DNA from: Pseudoalteromonas holothuriae | GTDB taxonomy: Bacteria; Pseudomonadota; Gammaproteobacteria; Enterobacterales; Alteromonadaceae | Direction: 5' to 3' | Length of the DNA: 64,000 bases | Assembly (NCBI RefSeq): GCF_945859825.1 | Contig: NZ_CAMAPC010000004.1 | Span: forward strand, 211,770 to 275,769 | In this document: positions 21,511-31,279 of the stretch, piece after piece | Position numbering within the stretch: the stretch's first letter is position 1 | Layout of the letters: the number at the start of each line of letters is the position of its first letter | Program-made: the position numbers and the translations under genes | Notes under the pieces: model-generated | Seen by the model: the letters and a program-made list of their open reading frames with translations, nothing else | Told to the model about the DNA's origin: nothing | Database searches by the model: none

Positions 21511-22515
21511 TTAAGGACGAGGAATAAAACCAACTGCATCATAAACAGCTTTTAAGGTTTTATCTGCTCTAATACTTGCCTTTTCTGCACCTTGGCGCAT
21601 GATATTATCAAGCAACGCTTGATCTTCCCTTATTACTTTAAAGCGCTCTTGAATCGGTTCAATCATCGCAACAACGGCTTCAGCAGTATCTTTTTTTAGG
21701 TGTCCATACATCTTATCTTCATATTCAGGCACTAATTGCTCTATAGGACGTTTTGTTGCAACTGATAGTAACGTAAGCAAGTTAGATACGCCTGGTTTTT
21801 CATCTCTGTCAAAATATATACGTGCTTGTTCGTCTGAGTCAGTCACCGCTTTTTTAAGTTTTTTCTCAATCTTTTTAGGCTCATCTAAGAGCATAATGAA
21901 CGCATTGGGGTTGTCGTCTGACTTCGACATCTTTTTCAAGGGATCTTGCAGGCTCATAACGCGAGCACCCAACTCTGGGATGAAGGGCTGCGGAATCTTA
22001 AACACATCACCATAAAGATTATTAAAACGCGTCGCAATATCTCTTGTTAACTCTAAATGTTGCTTCTGATCTTCACCAACAGGTACTTGATCTGCTTGGT
22101 ACAATAAGATATCAGCAGCTTGTAATACAGGATAAGAAAACAGCCCAACATTGACGTTATTCGCATGTTTTGACGATTTATCTTTAAATTGCGTCATGCG
22201 ATTTAATTCACCCATTTGTGCGTAGCAATTAAGCACCCATGCAAGTTGAGCATGCTCTGGCACTTGTGACTGCACAAATAAAGCGGCTTTTTGTGGGTCA
22301 ATACCACATGCAGTATATAACGCAATACCGTCTAATACTCGCTCTCGCAAGATTTTAGGATCCTGGCGTACAGTGATAGCATGCAAATCAACCAACATAA
22401 AGAAACTGTCATGATCTTCTTGTAAGTTAAGCCACTGGTTAATAGCGCCTACATAATTGCCTATCGTCATACCACCGGTTGGCTGAATGCCACTTAACAC
22501 TACTGGTTTAGTCAT
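21511..22515 (-). CDS. trpS: Tryptophanyl-tRNA synthetase
   Basis: Class-I aminoacyl-tRNA synthetase that charges tRNA-Trp. The 334-aa bacterial-type protein has the HIGH-equivalent [12 protein letters not shown] (about residues 13-24), [35 protein letters not shown], and the KMSKS loop in [12 protein letters not shown] (about 192-203). It is the last gene of the dam-rpe-gph-trpS block that is conserved in gammaproteobacteria. Confident. Confidence 0.97.
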   Translation of the reverse strand: MTKPVVLSGIQPTGGMTIGNYVGAINQWLNLQEDHDSFFMLVDLHAITVRQDPKILRERVLDGIALYTACGIDPQKAALFVQSQVPEHAQLAWVLNCYAQMGELNRMTQFKDKSSKHANNVNVGLFSYPVLQAADILLYQADQVPVGEDQKQHLELTRDIATRFNNLYGDVFKIPQPFIPELGARVMSLQDPLKKMSKSDDNPNAFIMLLDEPKKIEKKLKKAVTDSDEQARIYFDRDEKPGVSNLLTLLSVATKRPIEQLVPEYEDKMYGHLKKDTAEAVVAMIEPIQERFKVIREDQALLDNIMRQGAEKASIRADKTLKAVYDAVGFIPRP

Positions 22516-22539
22516 GATGTTCCTTTATAAAATATTATA

Positions 22540-23205
22540 TTATCGCTGAGTTAAAATGGGGATTATATCTAAGAAATCGTCACAGAGGTACTGTGGATTA
22601 AATTCTTGCAAATTTACCCCTTGATGATATCCATAAGTTAAGGCTATTACATCAATATTTGCATTGTGTGCAGCTAGAATATCACTTTTTGAATCGCCTA
22701 CCATGATAACTTCATGGGGTTTTAGTCCCATTTTCTCACAAGCTTGTAGCAATGGCTGCGCAGCTGGCTTTTTTAGCCCATCATCACCACACACAAGTAC
22801 CTCAAAATGTGAGGTTAACTTTAACCGCTCCAAAAGGGGTTCAGTAAACATCCTATCTTTGTTGGTGACCACCGACTTTGAAAAGCCACTTAATGCCGCC
22901 AATCCAGTGACTACGTTAGGATAAAGGTTTACGTACTGTCCAGCCAACAATTTATAATGCCCTTTAAATGTTGCAATGGCTACATCAACTAATACCTGTG
23001 GCAACTCAGTATTAATTTCTATACCACCACTTAATCCCCGCTTAACCAGCATATCAATACCATTACCGACCCAAGTAGAAACTTGTGCGTAGCTAACAAT
23101 AGGGAATGCGACTTCCGTCAATGTCAGGTTCAGTGCGATATACATATCTTGTGCACTGTTTATTAACGTACCATCCAAATCAAATAAAACACCTTGATAA
23201 CGCAT
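22540..23205 (-). CDS. gph: Phosphoglycolate phosphatase
   Basis: HAD-superfamily phosphatase of 221 aa that removes 2-phosphoglycolate, for example from DNA repair. Motif I is LFDLDGTLINSA (nucleophile Asp near residue 9), motif II SVVTNKD near 130, and motifs III/IV are LKKPAAQP and VGDSKSDILAAHNA near 145-177. The gene lies between rpe and trpS with short gaps (6 and 24 bp), the same order as in E. coli. Confident. Confidence 0.94.
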   Translation of the reverse strand: MRYQGVLFDLDGTLINSAQDMYIALNLTLTEVAFPIVSYAQVSTWVGNGIDMLVKRGLSGGIEINTELPQVLVDVAIATFKGHYKLLAGQYVNLYPNVVTGLAALSGFSKSVVTNKDRMFTEPLLERLKLTSHFEVLVCGDDGLKKPAAQPLLQACEKMGLKPHEVIMVGDSKSDILAAHNANIDVIALTYGYHQGVNLQEFNPQYLCDDFLDIIPILTQR

Positions 23206-23211
23206 TACTTA

Positions 23212-23889
23212 CTACACCTTAGATAATTGCTGGCGCATTTGTGTAATAACCTCTTGATAATCTGGCTGGTTAAAAATAGCTGAACCGGCCACAAACATAT
23301 CAGCTCCTGCAGCCGCAACTTGTGCAATGTTATCAACTTTAACACCGCCATCTACTTCCAAACGAATATCTTTACCACTATTATCGATTAATGTTCTTAC
23401 TTGGCGTAGCTTATCTAACGTATGAGGGATAAAACTCTGACCACCAAACCCAGGATTTACAGACATCAATAATATTACATCAAGTTTATCCATCACATGA
23501 TCTAAATAATGTAAGGGCGTTGCAGGATTAAATACTAAACCAGCTTGACAGCCATGGTCTTTTATTAAGCTGATTGTACGGTCAATATGCTCACTGGCTT
23601 CTGGGTGAAAAGTAATAATATTCGCGCCAGCTTTAGCAAAGTCTGGTATTAAAGAATCAACGGGCTTAACCATTAAGTGAACATCAATCGGAGCTGTAAT
23701 GCCGTACTCGCGCAGCGCTCTACAAACCATAGGCCCAAACGTCAAGTTGGGAACATAATGATTATCCATAACATCAAAATGAACTACATCAGCACCAGCT
23801 TGGATCACTCGCTCTACATCTTCACCTAAACGGGCTAAATCTGCAGACAAAATAGATGGTGCGATTAAGTAATTGGTATTTTTTTGCAC
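23212..23889 (-). CDS. rpe: Ribulose-phosphate 3-epimerase
   Basis: Interconverts ribulose-5-phosphate and xylulose-5-phosphate in the pentose phosphate pathway. The 225-aa TIM barrel has [16 protein letters not shown] at the start, [18 protein letters not shown] (metal His and Asp), [24 protein letters not shown] and the phosphate loop LEVDGGVK. It is first in rpe-gph-trpS here because two small plus-strand genes separate it from dam. In enterobacteria dam directly precedes rpe. Confidence 0.96.
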   Translation of the reverse strand: MQKNTNYLIAPSILSADLARLGEDVERVIQAGADVVHFDVMDNHYVPNLTFGPMVCRALREYGITAPIDVHLMVKPVDSLIPDFAKAGANIITFHPEASEHIDRTISLIKDHGCQAGLVFNPATPLHYLDHVMDKLDVILLMSVNPGFGGQSFIPHTLDKLRQVRTLIDNSGKDIRLEVDGGVKVDNIAQVAAAGADMFVAGSAIFNQPDYQEVITQMRQQLSKV

Positions 23890-24084
23890 AATAAAAAGCC
23901 TCTGTTCCTCGATTTGTCGGCAATACTTTACCTTATTTTAGAATTTCGACACAGTAATAAGATTATATAAGGTGTTCACTCAGATTTATTAGGCGTGTTA
24001 TGTCAAGTAAAAATGCAAATTCAGTTTGTTTAATGAGCGATTGTTGTGTACTATCTAATGATAACCGTTAGGTGGAGTAATATT

Positions 24085-24381
24085 ATGTTAGGTCGGCTTA
24101 GAACACGGATGCTTGTGCTTAGTGCGGTAGTGGTTATGTCAGTGAGTTTTGTTTCTCAAGATGGCAGCGCTACGTTAGCACTTACCAAACATGACAATTG
24201 CACATGCGAATCCTCTAGAAATACATCACAGTACTGTAAAACACAAACAGATATTAATTGGTATTCTTGGTTGATGGGTGAAAGTGGGAGCGCTCAATTT
24301 CATTATCTTGATCTGTTGGAGCTGCTTCTTGGTTCTGGTAGGCAAAGCGATAGTAGTATACCGCAAAGGCCAGGGATATAA
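24085..24381 (+). CDS. Uncharacterised small secreted or membrane protein
   Basis: 98-aa product starting at ATG 24085, chosen because GGTGGAG lies 7 nt upstream; the open frame extends 13 codons further without such a site. The N-terminus (RTRMLVLSAVVVMSVSFVS) is a signal peptide or single membrane anchor. The exported part contains three Cys (CTC and YC around residues 40-52) and an SAQFHYLDLLELL segment. I recognise no family. Its stop is 5 bp before the DUF2970 gene, so the two are almost certainly one operon, placed between rpe and dam. Confidence 0.65.
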   Translation: MLGRLRTRMLVLSAVVVMSVSFVSQDGSATLALTKHDNCTCESSRNTSQYCKTQTDINWYSWLMGESGSAQFHYLDLLELLLGSGRQSDSSIPQRPGI

Positions 24382-24386
24382 TCTCA

Positions 24387-24566
24387 ATGTTCTCCCCTAG
24401 AATACTCCAAAGTGTGTTGGCGGCAATGATAGGAGTTCAAAGTGAAAAAAAATATAAAGACGACTTTAGTAAGCCTGCCGTTGCACCCTACCTTATTGTA
24501 GGTATCATTTTAGTTATTACATTTGTTGTTATGTTAGCAGCTTTTGTAAACTATCTTGTACCATAA
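24387..24566 (+). CDS. DUF2970-family small inner-membrane protein
   Basis: 59-aa protein beginning at ATG 24387. The N-terminus RILQSVLAAMIGVQSEKKYKDDF matches the DUF2970 pattern (VLAA.xGVQS...), followed by one membrane helix (YLIVGIILVITFVVMLAAFV) and a very short tail. Function of the family is unknown. It starts 5 bp after the preceding small gene and its last 16 nt overlap the 3' end of dam on the opposite strand. It was too short for routine ORF listing, but the family match is clear. Confidence 0.85.
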   Translation: MFSPRILQSVLAAMIGVQSEKKYKDDFSKPAVAPYLIVGIILVITFVVMLAAFVNYLVP

Positions 24567-25402
24567 CATTCGCGCTTATCATACATAGCCATTAGCTCGT
24601 TGACTTTATTTCGCCCATTTCCCTTAGGGCTAATAGTGCGTTTAACCTGAATAACATCTAAGTTTGCTTGGCTATATATCTTACGCGTCCACACCGTATC
24701 ATGATTTGAAATTAATACTGGTGTTCGATGCAAAAACGCAGTTTGTTCAGCTAAATTCGCTAAATTCGCTTGATCATCTAAGTCAAAGCCACCTTTTGCA
24801 TAGGAAGTAAAAGAAGCCGTCTTACTTAAAGGCACATAGGGCGGATCGCAATATACAACGGCATTTTCAGGTAACTTACGAAAAGCATCAGCATAACTTT
24901 GGCAAGTAAATGTTGCTTTTTGTGCTTTGCAAGCAAACGCATACAACTCTTTCTCTGGAAAATATGGCCGCTTGTATTTCCCAAACGGAACGTTAAAAAT
25001 ACCTTTTAAATTATAACGACATAATCCATTGTAACCATGACGATTCATATACAAAAATAAAATTGCACGCTCATATATGTCAACACTTGCATTGAACTGC
25101 AAGCGATAAGAGTAATAAGCATCAGGATGGTTATTAAGCTCCACAAACAACTTTCTAGCATCACTTACAAATTCATCTGGCTGGCGTTTAAGCTCATTAT
25201 ATAAATTAATCAGGTCAGCATTGATGTCATTTAAGTAGTACTTTTTAAAATTGGTGTTTAAAAATACTGATCCTGCACCTACAAATGGCTCGACTAATGT
25301 ATCGGCATCTTGACTTGCTACTTTCAAACGTCGAGCAATATCTTCAACCAAACTGTATTTTCCACCAGCCCACTTGAGGAAGGCGCGAGTCTTTTGCTGC
25401 AT
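24551..25402 (-). CDS. dam: DNA adenine methylase
   Basis: Methylates N6 of adenine in GATC, used for mismatch-repair strand choice and replication timing. It has the D12-class order: SAM-binding FLKWAGGKY (about residues 8-16), VEPFVGAGSVFLN, then catalytic DPPY in VVYCDPPYVPL (about 183-193). ATG 25402 gives an N-terminus (MQQKTRAFLKWAGGKY) aligned with E. coli Dam and is preferred to the upstream TTG. About 283 aa. It lies downstream of damX and ends overlapping the convergent DUF2970 gene by 16 nt. Confidence 0.96.
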   Translation of the reverse strand: MQQKTRAFLKWAGGKYSLVEDIARRLKVASQDADTLVEPFVGAGSVFLNTNFKKYYLNDINADLINLYNELKRQPDEFVSDARKLFVELNNHPDAYYSYRLQFNASVDIYERAILFLYMNRHGYNGLCRYNLKGIFNVPFGKYKRPYFPEKELYAFACKAQKATFTCQSYADAFRKLPENAVVYCDPPYVPLSKTASFTSYAKGGFDLDDQANLANLAEQTAFLHRTPVLISNHDTVWTRKIYSQANLDVIQVKRTISPKGNGRNKVNELMAMYDKRECYGTR

Positions 25403-25454
25403 GCTGATTCTATTTATAAACAATGTGGGCCGATTTTACACTAAAAGTCGGTAA

Positions 25455-26906
25455 TTACCGAGTCGGTAGGTCAATTTCCTGTTTTATTTTATCAACTTTC
25501 TTAAAAAATGGCTGCCCACTTAATATTTGTTCTGGCAGTGATGATTTTGCTAATTGTGCCTGCTCTAAGCTTTCAAAGGGACCCAAAATAACAATCCACC
25601 AACTGTTATTGATGCGAGTTGCCTTATACACTTTAACATTAGTTAACTGATACAAATCAACAAATTCTTGTGCAACTGCTTCGTCCTTAACTGCTAATAA
25701 TTGGATCGCCCACTCATTATTATTACGTGTTAGCAACCACTCGCTATCATTTTGTTTTAGTGCTTGTCTACTGTTAATTAAAGGTTTTTCAATAATATCT
25801 TTCGTCGTTTTTTTTGGTTCAACATCAGTGTCTAATAATTCAATACGGCTAGGCTCACCTGCTTGCTGCTTCGGTATAACCTTTAAATTCGTCGCAGCCT
25901 TTTGGCTTTCTATTTGATCATAAGACGCTCGCATACTCTCAGTAATGGGCTTTTCATTTGCTAAAGCCGAAACGATTGCAGCAATATTTTGAGCTGAACT
26001 GTTATTCGATACCCTATTCACTTGTTCATTATTATCTTGATTACTGGGCTGAACTACATGATCTTTCGCTATAACTTGCTCAGTCTTTAAAGTATCGGCC
26101 TGCTGTTCTGGCTCATTATCGAGCGCTTTTGACACAGGTAATACAGTATTCAATTCTTCACTTTGCTCTGATGCTGGGAGCAATGCAGTTAGCTCTTTTT
26201 GATAAATTAGGGCCACCATTAAGATAGCCAATATGACGGTCAATAGTACCAAGTGCCATGACAATTTTGACACTTGCTTAGTCCCAGCTCTTAAGTCAAC
26301 TTGTTGCTCAGTTTGCCACTGCAATAAAACAGCTGGATTCCCTTCGCAGCCACTTAAAAAAGCATTAAATATTGGGTCTTCCTGCGAAGGTAGTTGTTTA
26401 AAAAACATCGCCATAAGACGACGAGACTCATCTATCGACAGCCTCTCTAAATGAATATCAAGTGCTTGTGGTAACATATTTGGAGACTGAGCTGTTACCA
26501 ATATATAAAGCGTTTCTGGACTCTTTTTAGCTAGGATCTGTAACTGAGTGATCATTTCGTCAGACAAATGCCGTGACCCATCTAATACCCATAAACAGGG
26601 CCCCGGTGGGTTTTTCTGATACAAAGCATAAAAGTTTTGGCTAAGAGATTGATTATGATCAACTAAAGGAGCTCGAAAACTATGCTGCAATAATTGCATC
26701 ATAAGTTCACTATCTTTGGTTGTTGCTGATAATTGTATAAAGGCTTTATTAAATTCGGAATATTTATCAGTAATGAAAGATTCTGCAATATAGCTTTTAC
26801 CTAGACCAGAAGAACCCACTAAACAGATCAGACTTTGTCCATACTCAAACTGTAACGCTATTCTATCAACTAGCGCAGCTCTACTCGGTAAAATTTTCGA
26901 CTGCAT
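25455..26906 (-). CDS. damX: Cell-division protein DamX (ATPase-like region plus SPOR domain)
   Basis: 483-aa inner-membrane protein. Residues about 1-210 are an AAA/ExeA-like ATPase fold with Walker A GSSGLGKSYIAE (about 32-43). A membrane helix (LVLLTVILAILMVALIY) is near 228-244, then a long low-complexity periplasmic linker. A C-terminal SPOR domain follows (EWAIQLLAVKDEAVAQEF...WWIVILGPFESLEQAQ, about 395-470) that would bind denuded septal peptidoglycan. It overlaps aroB by one base and precedes dam, the standard aroK-aroB-damX-dam order. Confidence 0.92.
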   Translation of the reverse strand: MQSKILPSRAALVDRIALQFEYGQSLICLVGSSGLGKSYIAESFITDKYSEFNKAFIQLSATTKDSELMMQLLQHSFRAPLVDHNQSLSQNFYALYQKNPPGPCLWVLDGSRHLSDEMITQLQILAKKSPETLYILVTAQSPNMLPQALDIHLERLSIDESRRLMAMFFKQLPSQEDPIFNAFLSGCEGNPAVLLQWQTEQQVDLRAGTKQVSKLSWHLVLLTVILAILMVALIYQKELTALLPASEQSEELNTVLPVSKALDNEPEQQADTLKTEQVIAKDHVVQPSNQDNNEQVNRVSNNSSAQNIAAIVSALANEKPITESMRASYDQIESQKAATNLKVIPKQQAGEPSRIELLDTDVEPKKTTKDIIEKPLINSRQALKQNDSEWLLTRNNNEWAIQLLAVKDEAVAQEFVDLYQLTNVKVYKATRINNSWWIVILGPFESLEQAQLAKSSLPEQILSGQPFFKKVDKIKQEIDLPTR

Positions 26907-27976
26907 TAGCGGCCTATTAGTAAACTCACCGTGTCATCAGACACATCATCAACCAATGCACATGCCCCAAGAGAAGTAGGTACAATGAAGCGAATACGCC
27001 CTTGTTTATTCTTCTTATCTTTGCGCATATGAAACAAAAATTGCTCAGAACTCATTTGCTTAGGTACCACCGTAGGCAACTGATAGCTTTGTATTAAAGC
27101 TTCAACGCGAGCAACCTCAGCCCCGGTTAACACATCACGTAATGCAGCCAACCTTACAGCAAGCACCATACCCACAGCCACAGCTTCACCATGAAGCCAG
27201 TTGCCATAACCCATTTGCGCTTCAATAGCATGTCCAAATGTATGGCCCAAATTTAATAGCGCTCGGATTCCTACTTCAGTTTCATCTTGTGCCACTATTT
27301 CGGCTTTTATTTGACAACAACGGTGGATCACATGCATCAATACATCTTGCTGTAATGTTGATAATGCGTCGTGGTTATCTTCTAGGTACGTTAAAAATTG
27401 CTCATCATGGATAAGGCCGTACTTGATGACCTCAGCCATTCCCGCTGCAAACTCTCTTACTGGTAAAGTAGATAAACTGTCAGTATCAATAAACACCGCT
27501 TTGGGCTGATAAAAAGCCCCTATCATATTTTTACCTAAAGGGTGATTTACTGCTGTTTTACCGCCAACAGACGAATCTACTTGGGATAACAACGTAGTAG
27601 GAATTTGGATAAAAGGAACACCGCGCTGATAACAAGCCGCTACAAAGCCAGTCAAGTCACCAATAACACCTCCACCTAAAGCAATTAGGCATGTGTCTCT
27701 TGCACAATTATTTTGCAACAAGAAAGCATTAACCTGCTCAAATGAAGTCAGTGTTTTATATTGTTCACCATCAGGTAAAATGAAATGAAGTGGCTCATAG
27801 TCATTGAGCGCACCAAGTAGGCTATTTAGATATAATGGCGCTACAGTGTGATTTGTAATGATGACTGGACGACACTGACCGATGTGCTTGGTCAGTCGCC
27901 CAACATCTGCTAATAAATTTTGACCTATGTAGATAGGATAGCTTCGCTCGTTTAAATCTACCTTCAACTCAAGCAT
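26906..27976 (-). CDS. aroB: 3-dehydroquinate synthase
   Basis: NAD- and metal-dependent enzyme for step two of the shikimate pathway, DAHP to 3-dehydroquinate. The 356-aa protein contains DGEQYKTL near residue 70, the NAD-binding GGGVIGDLTGF near 101-111, PTTLLSQVDSSVGGKTAVNHPLGKN near 127-151 and the metal-binding EVIKYGLIHD, HTFGHAIE and HGEAVAVGM segments. It sits 23 bp after aroK and overlaps damX. Confident. Confidence 0.97.
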   Translation of the reverse strand: MLELKVDLNERSYPIYIGQNLLADVGRLTKHIGQCRPVIITNHTVAPLYLNSLLGALNDYEPLHFILPDGEQYKTLTSFEQVNAFLLQNNCARDTCLIALGGGVIGDLTGFVAACYQRGVPFIQIPTTLLSQVDSSVGGKTAVNHPLGKNMIGAFYQPKAVFIDTDSLSTLPVREFAAGMAEVIKYGLIHDEQFLTYLEDNHDALSTLQQDVLMHVIHRCCQIKAEIVAQDETEVGIRALLNLGHTFGHAIEAQMGYGNWLHGEAVAVGMVLAVRLAALRDVLTGAEVARVEALIQSYQLPTVVPKQMSSEQFLFHMRKDKKNKQGRIRFIVPTSLGACALVDDVSDDTVSLLIGR

Positions 27977-27999
27977 CTATCCCTCCTAGGTAGTCAAAA

Positions 28000-28518
28000 T
28001 TAAAAATCTAGCTTTTCTATGATTTGATTTGCTACAACCTTTGCGCTTTGCTCATCTGTGCGTACCACAAAGTCTGCAACATCTTTGTACAGAGGCTCTC
28101 GTTCCTCTGCTAAACGTTCTAGTACATCGCGTGGCGCTTCTTCTGTTTGTAACAGAGGACGACGCTTGTCACGTTGTGTGCGAGCAACTTGCTTTTCAAT
28201 TGGCGTTTCCAAGTAAACAACGATACCGCGCGCAGATAACTTATTGCGCACTTCTTTGCTAACGACAGAACCACCACCTGTTGCTAAAACTATACCTTGC
28301 ATTTCTGTGAGGTCCGAAATTACGCCTTCTTCACGTACTCGAAAACCTTCCTCACCCTCAAGATCAAACACCCAAGCAATATCTGCGCCTGTACGGCGTT
28401 CAATTTCTTGATCCGAGTCGAAAAATTCAAGGTGTAATTGATCAGCTAGGTGACGACCAATTGTGCTCTTACCAGCCCCCATAGGGCCTACTAGAAATAT
28501 ATTACGTTTCTCAGCCAT
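28000..28518 (-). CDS. aroK: Shikimate kinase I
   Basis: Phosphorylates shikimate to shikimate-3-phosphate. The 172-aa P-loop kinase has Walker [12 protein letters not shown] near residues 11-21, the shikimate-binding [10 protein letters not shown] and [16 protein letters not shown] near 80, and the lid QRDKRRPLL. The gene begins the aroK-aroB-damX-dam block, downstream of pilQ with a 162-bp gap, the gammaproteobacterial pilMNOPQ-aroKB arrangement. Confident. Confidence 0.96.
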   Translation of the reverse strand: MAEKRNIFLVGPMGAGKSTIGRHLADQLHLEFFDSDQEIERRTGADIAWVFDLEGEEGFRVREEGVISDLTEMQGIVLATGGGSVVSKEVRNKLSARGIVVYLETPIEKQVARTQRDKRRPLLQTEEAPRDVLERLAEEREPLYKDVADFVVRTDEQSAKVVANQIIEKLDF

Positions 28519-28680
28519 ATCTTTTTAGTACTAACGAACTCTAAAATTTGAAATAAAACCCCGCCTAACGACCTGGCCCCAAAATTAAGGAAGGGATTAT
28601 CTCAGTAATCCATGAACGATTTCAAGTTAAATAGTATAAAAAGCAACTACAGTAGTTAAATTCGTCCAACTATATGCTCA

Positions 28681-30744
28681 TTACTGACCGTCAATCATGA
28701 TCTTTGGGGTCACAAAAATCAGTAATTCTTTTTTCTCGTTTATTTCTCGAGTGTTTCTAAACATCGCGCCTAGGTACGGAATATCACCTAATAGTGGAAT
28801 TTTACTTACTGCGCTTGTAATTTCCTGCTGATAAATTCCACCCAATACAACCGTTTGACCATTATCGACCAACACCTGGGTTTGAATCTTTTGTGTATTA
28901 ATTGCCACTGCAGGACCTGATGACGTTTGAACATTGTCGCCTCGTGTGTCCTGAGTGATAACCAAGTCTAGTATAATTTTATTATCCGGTGTGATTTGTG
29001 GTGTTACTTCCATGCTTAGCACCGCTTTTTTAAAGCTCACCGAGGTTGCACCACTTGCACCTGCAGATTCAGAATAAGGAATTTCAGTACCTTGCTCTAT
29101 GCGTGCTTTCTTTTGGTTAGCGGTTGTAATACTCGGTGTTGCGATTATCTCACCTTTATTTTCTTGCTCCAAAGCAGATAGCTCTAAATCAATTAAAGTA
29201 CCATCAGCAAGTTTCGCGATATGCATACCAATTGTACCAGCCGAGACGCCTGTAACGGGCAAATTAACATTTAAACGATTGGCAAGATCCGGTGTTATGC
29301 CATTAGACAGCTCCTGAGCACCTGTTAAGTTCCCAGAAATAGCATCTGTGCCTTGCTGATCGCCAAAGCCCCAGCGTACACCTAAATCTTCTTGTACGTT
29401 ATCTTTGACTGTTACCATCCGTGACTCAATTCTAACTTGTTTTACTGGCACATCCAGTGTTTCAACCATACGTCGAATACTTTCAATACTTCGGGCGCTA
29501 TCTTTAATTAATAGCGTGTTAGTCCGCTTATCAACCGATACACTCCCTCTATCACTAACAATACTGTTAATGTCCGTTTTGAGTAAGTCGGCAAACTCTT
29601 CTGCTTTGGCATAATTCAGCTGAATATATTCACTGTAAAGCGGCTCTAACTCCTCAACCTGTTTACGAGCCTGTAATTCTTTAGCTTCTCTGGCTGCTAA
29701 CTCTTCAGAAGGCGCAACCATTAATATTGATCCATCCATACGTTTATCAAGCCCCTTGATTCTTAAAACGACATCTAAAGCTTGATCCCATGGAACGCCA
29801 TCTAAACGTAAAGTGATATTACCTGATACAGTATCACTTGTGACTAAGTTAAAGTTATTAGTATCAGCAATAATTTGTAGTACCGATCTTACCGGAATAT
29901 CTTGAAAATTCAATGTGATAGGCTGGCCTTGATAACTCTTACTCACGCCAAAACTACGCTCTTCATCATCTTTTTCAACCGTTAAAGTGAAGATATTATC
30001 TAGCTGTTGATAAGTATATTTAAACGCGCCATTTGGCTCAATCACCAGCCTACTTTTGGCACTTTCTCGAAATGTTTCTATACGACTCACTATGGTACCA
30101 AAGTCAAGCACATCTAATTCATATAATAAATCATCAGGAATAGCTATATTATGAAAATCAGCATAAATTTTACCGCCACGTTCTTGTACATCAATCGCAG
30201 CTTGGGGACTATTTAAAAATGCTAAAACTTTCGCCTCACCTTTATCACCACGGCGAAAGTCGATTGATTGAATTTGGTTCTTTTGTAAACTTGTATCACT
30301 ACTTGCTTCTGAAGGGATCGGGTTATCTGAAACTTGGAGATAGGCAATATTGTTTTTAACGTATGTTTTGTAAAGCTTTAACTGTTCCATATACACGGTC
30401 ACGATAATACCGTCATCAGTGAGCTTACTTGCAATCGTCGTGATCCCAGCCTTATTCACATCCAATGATTTAAGACTTTCTTCAAATTCAACGGCTGAGA
30501 AAAACAGCTCAAAACGTGCAGGTTCCGTCAACACTCGTACTTGAGGTTCACTTTCAAGCTGTTCATCAAACACCAGTTCCAACTGCGTCTCTCCATCAGG
30601 AACTGGGTTATAACGCACATCATATAGCATAGGCAATGCATTAACCCAGCTTGACGCGACCAATAATAAGCCGTAAATAATACCTTTTACGCTCAAACTA
30701 TTCCCGATATGGGTCATACTTTCACTACCTTTGTTGTTATTCAC
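28681..30744 (-). CDS. pilQ: Type IV pilus secretin PilQ
   Basis: Outer-membrane pore through which the type IV pilus emerges. The 687-aa protein has a signal peptide (SVKGIIYGLLLVASSWVNA), AMIN-type peptidoglycan-binding regions (about 40-250), an STN/N0 domain (ITLNFQDIPVRSVLQIIAD, about 279-297) and a secretin N1-type repeat (VEELEPLYSEYIQLNYAKAEEF). The C-terminal secretin core runs from VESRMVTVKDNVQEDLGVRWGFG-like sequence to VPLLGD/PYLGAMFR, about 440-680. Its start overlaps pilP by 8 nt. ATG 30717, nine codons in, is a plausible alternative. Last gene of pilMNOPQ. Confidence 0.95.
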   Translation of the reverse strand: MNNNKGSESMTHIGNSLSVKGIIYGLLLVASSWVNALPMLYDVRYNPVPDGETQLELVFDEQLESEPQVRVLTEPARFELFFSAVEFEESLKSLDVNKAGITTIASKLTDDGIIVTVYMEQLKLYKTYVKNNIAYLQVSDNPIPSEASSDTSLQKNQIQSIDFRRGDKGEAKVLAFLNSPQAAIDVQERGGKIYADFHNIAIPDDLLYELDVLDFGTIVSRIETFRESAKSRLVIEPNGAFKYTYQQLDNIFTLTVEKDDEERSFGVSKSYQGQPITLNFQDIPVRSVLQIIADTNNFNLVTSDTVSGNITLRLDGVPWDQALDVVLRIKGLDKRMDGSILMVAPSEELAAREAKELQARKQVEELEPLYSEYIQLNYAKAEEFADLLKTDINSIVSDRGSVSVDKRTNTLLIKDSARSIESIRRMVETLDVPVKQVRIESRMVTVKDNVQEDLGVRWGFGDQQGTDAISGNLTGAQELSNGITPDLANRLNVNLPVTGVSAGTIGMHIAKLADGTLIDLELSALEQENKGEIIATPSITTANQKKARIEQGTEIPYSESAGASGATSVSFKKAVLSMEVTPQITPDNKIILDLVITQDTRGDNVQTSSGPAVAINTQKIQTQVLVDNGQTVVLGGIYQQEITSAVSKIPLLGDIPYLGAMFRNTREINEKKELLIFVTPKIMIDGQ

Positions 30745-31279
30745 TCACACTGCTCTCTTGTGCTTCTCGGATCTCTACCCTAGATAAGCGCTCTTTCCAA
30801 CAGCCACTACCATCAGGGATAAGTTCTAATAATTCTATAAATCCTGACTGAACATTGATAACCTCACCGTGATACAGGCCCATATACTGACCACTTTTTA
30901 TTTTATAAAAACCTTGATCGGATGCTTTAATTAATGCCCACGTGATCTCTTTAGTTGCTATAGTCCCCTTCATTGATAGTGTATCAATTGGGTATTTTTC
31001 AAGAGGGTCTCTCGCTCTGTCAGGTTCGGGATGTAAACAGTTTTGTACCTGAATCATTTTGCTCTCTATCACTTCAGGTTCAGGAGCAACAAATGGGCTT
31101 CTTAGATTATTCGCGGTATATGCAAAATGAGTAAAATCACGCATTTGAGGAACAGGCTCAACCTGGGGCGTCGCACTCGCTTGAATTTGATCAATAAACT
31201 CCTTTTGCTCAGCAGTATCATCGTTACAACCAAACAGTGCAGCTAAGCTAAGCATCAAATAGCAGTTCCTTTTCGTCAT
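30737..31279 (-). CDS. pilP: Type IV pilus lipoprotein PilP
   Basis: 180-aa inner-membrane lipoprotein linking the PilMNO platform to PilQ. The signal peptide MTKRNCYLMLSLAALFGC ends in a lipobox with Cys18. The typical PilP pieces are YTANNLRSPF near residues 53-62, DPLEKYPIDTLSMKGTI near 92-108, and a C-terminal beta domain (YKIKSGQYMGLYHGEV...). It overlaps both pilO and pilQ by a few bases. Confident from sequence and context. Confidence 0.94.
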   Translation of the reverse strand: MTKRNCYLMLSLAALFGCNDDTAEQKEFIDQIQASATPQVEPVPQMRDFTHFAYTANNLRSPFVAPEPEVIESKMIQVQNCLHPEPDRARDPLEKYPIDTLSMKGTIATKEITWALIKASDQGFYKIKSGQYMGLYHGEVINVQSGFIELLELIPDGSGCWKERLSRVEIREAQESSVSE

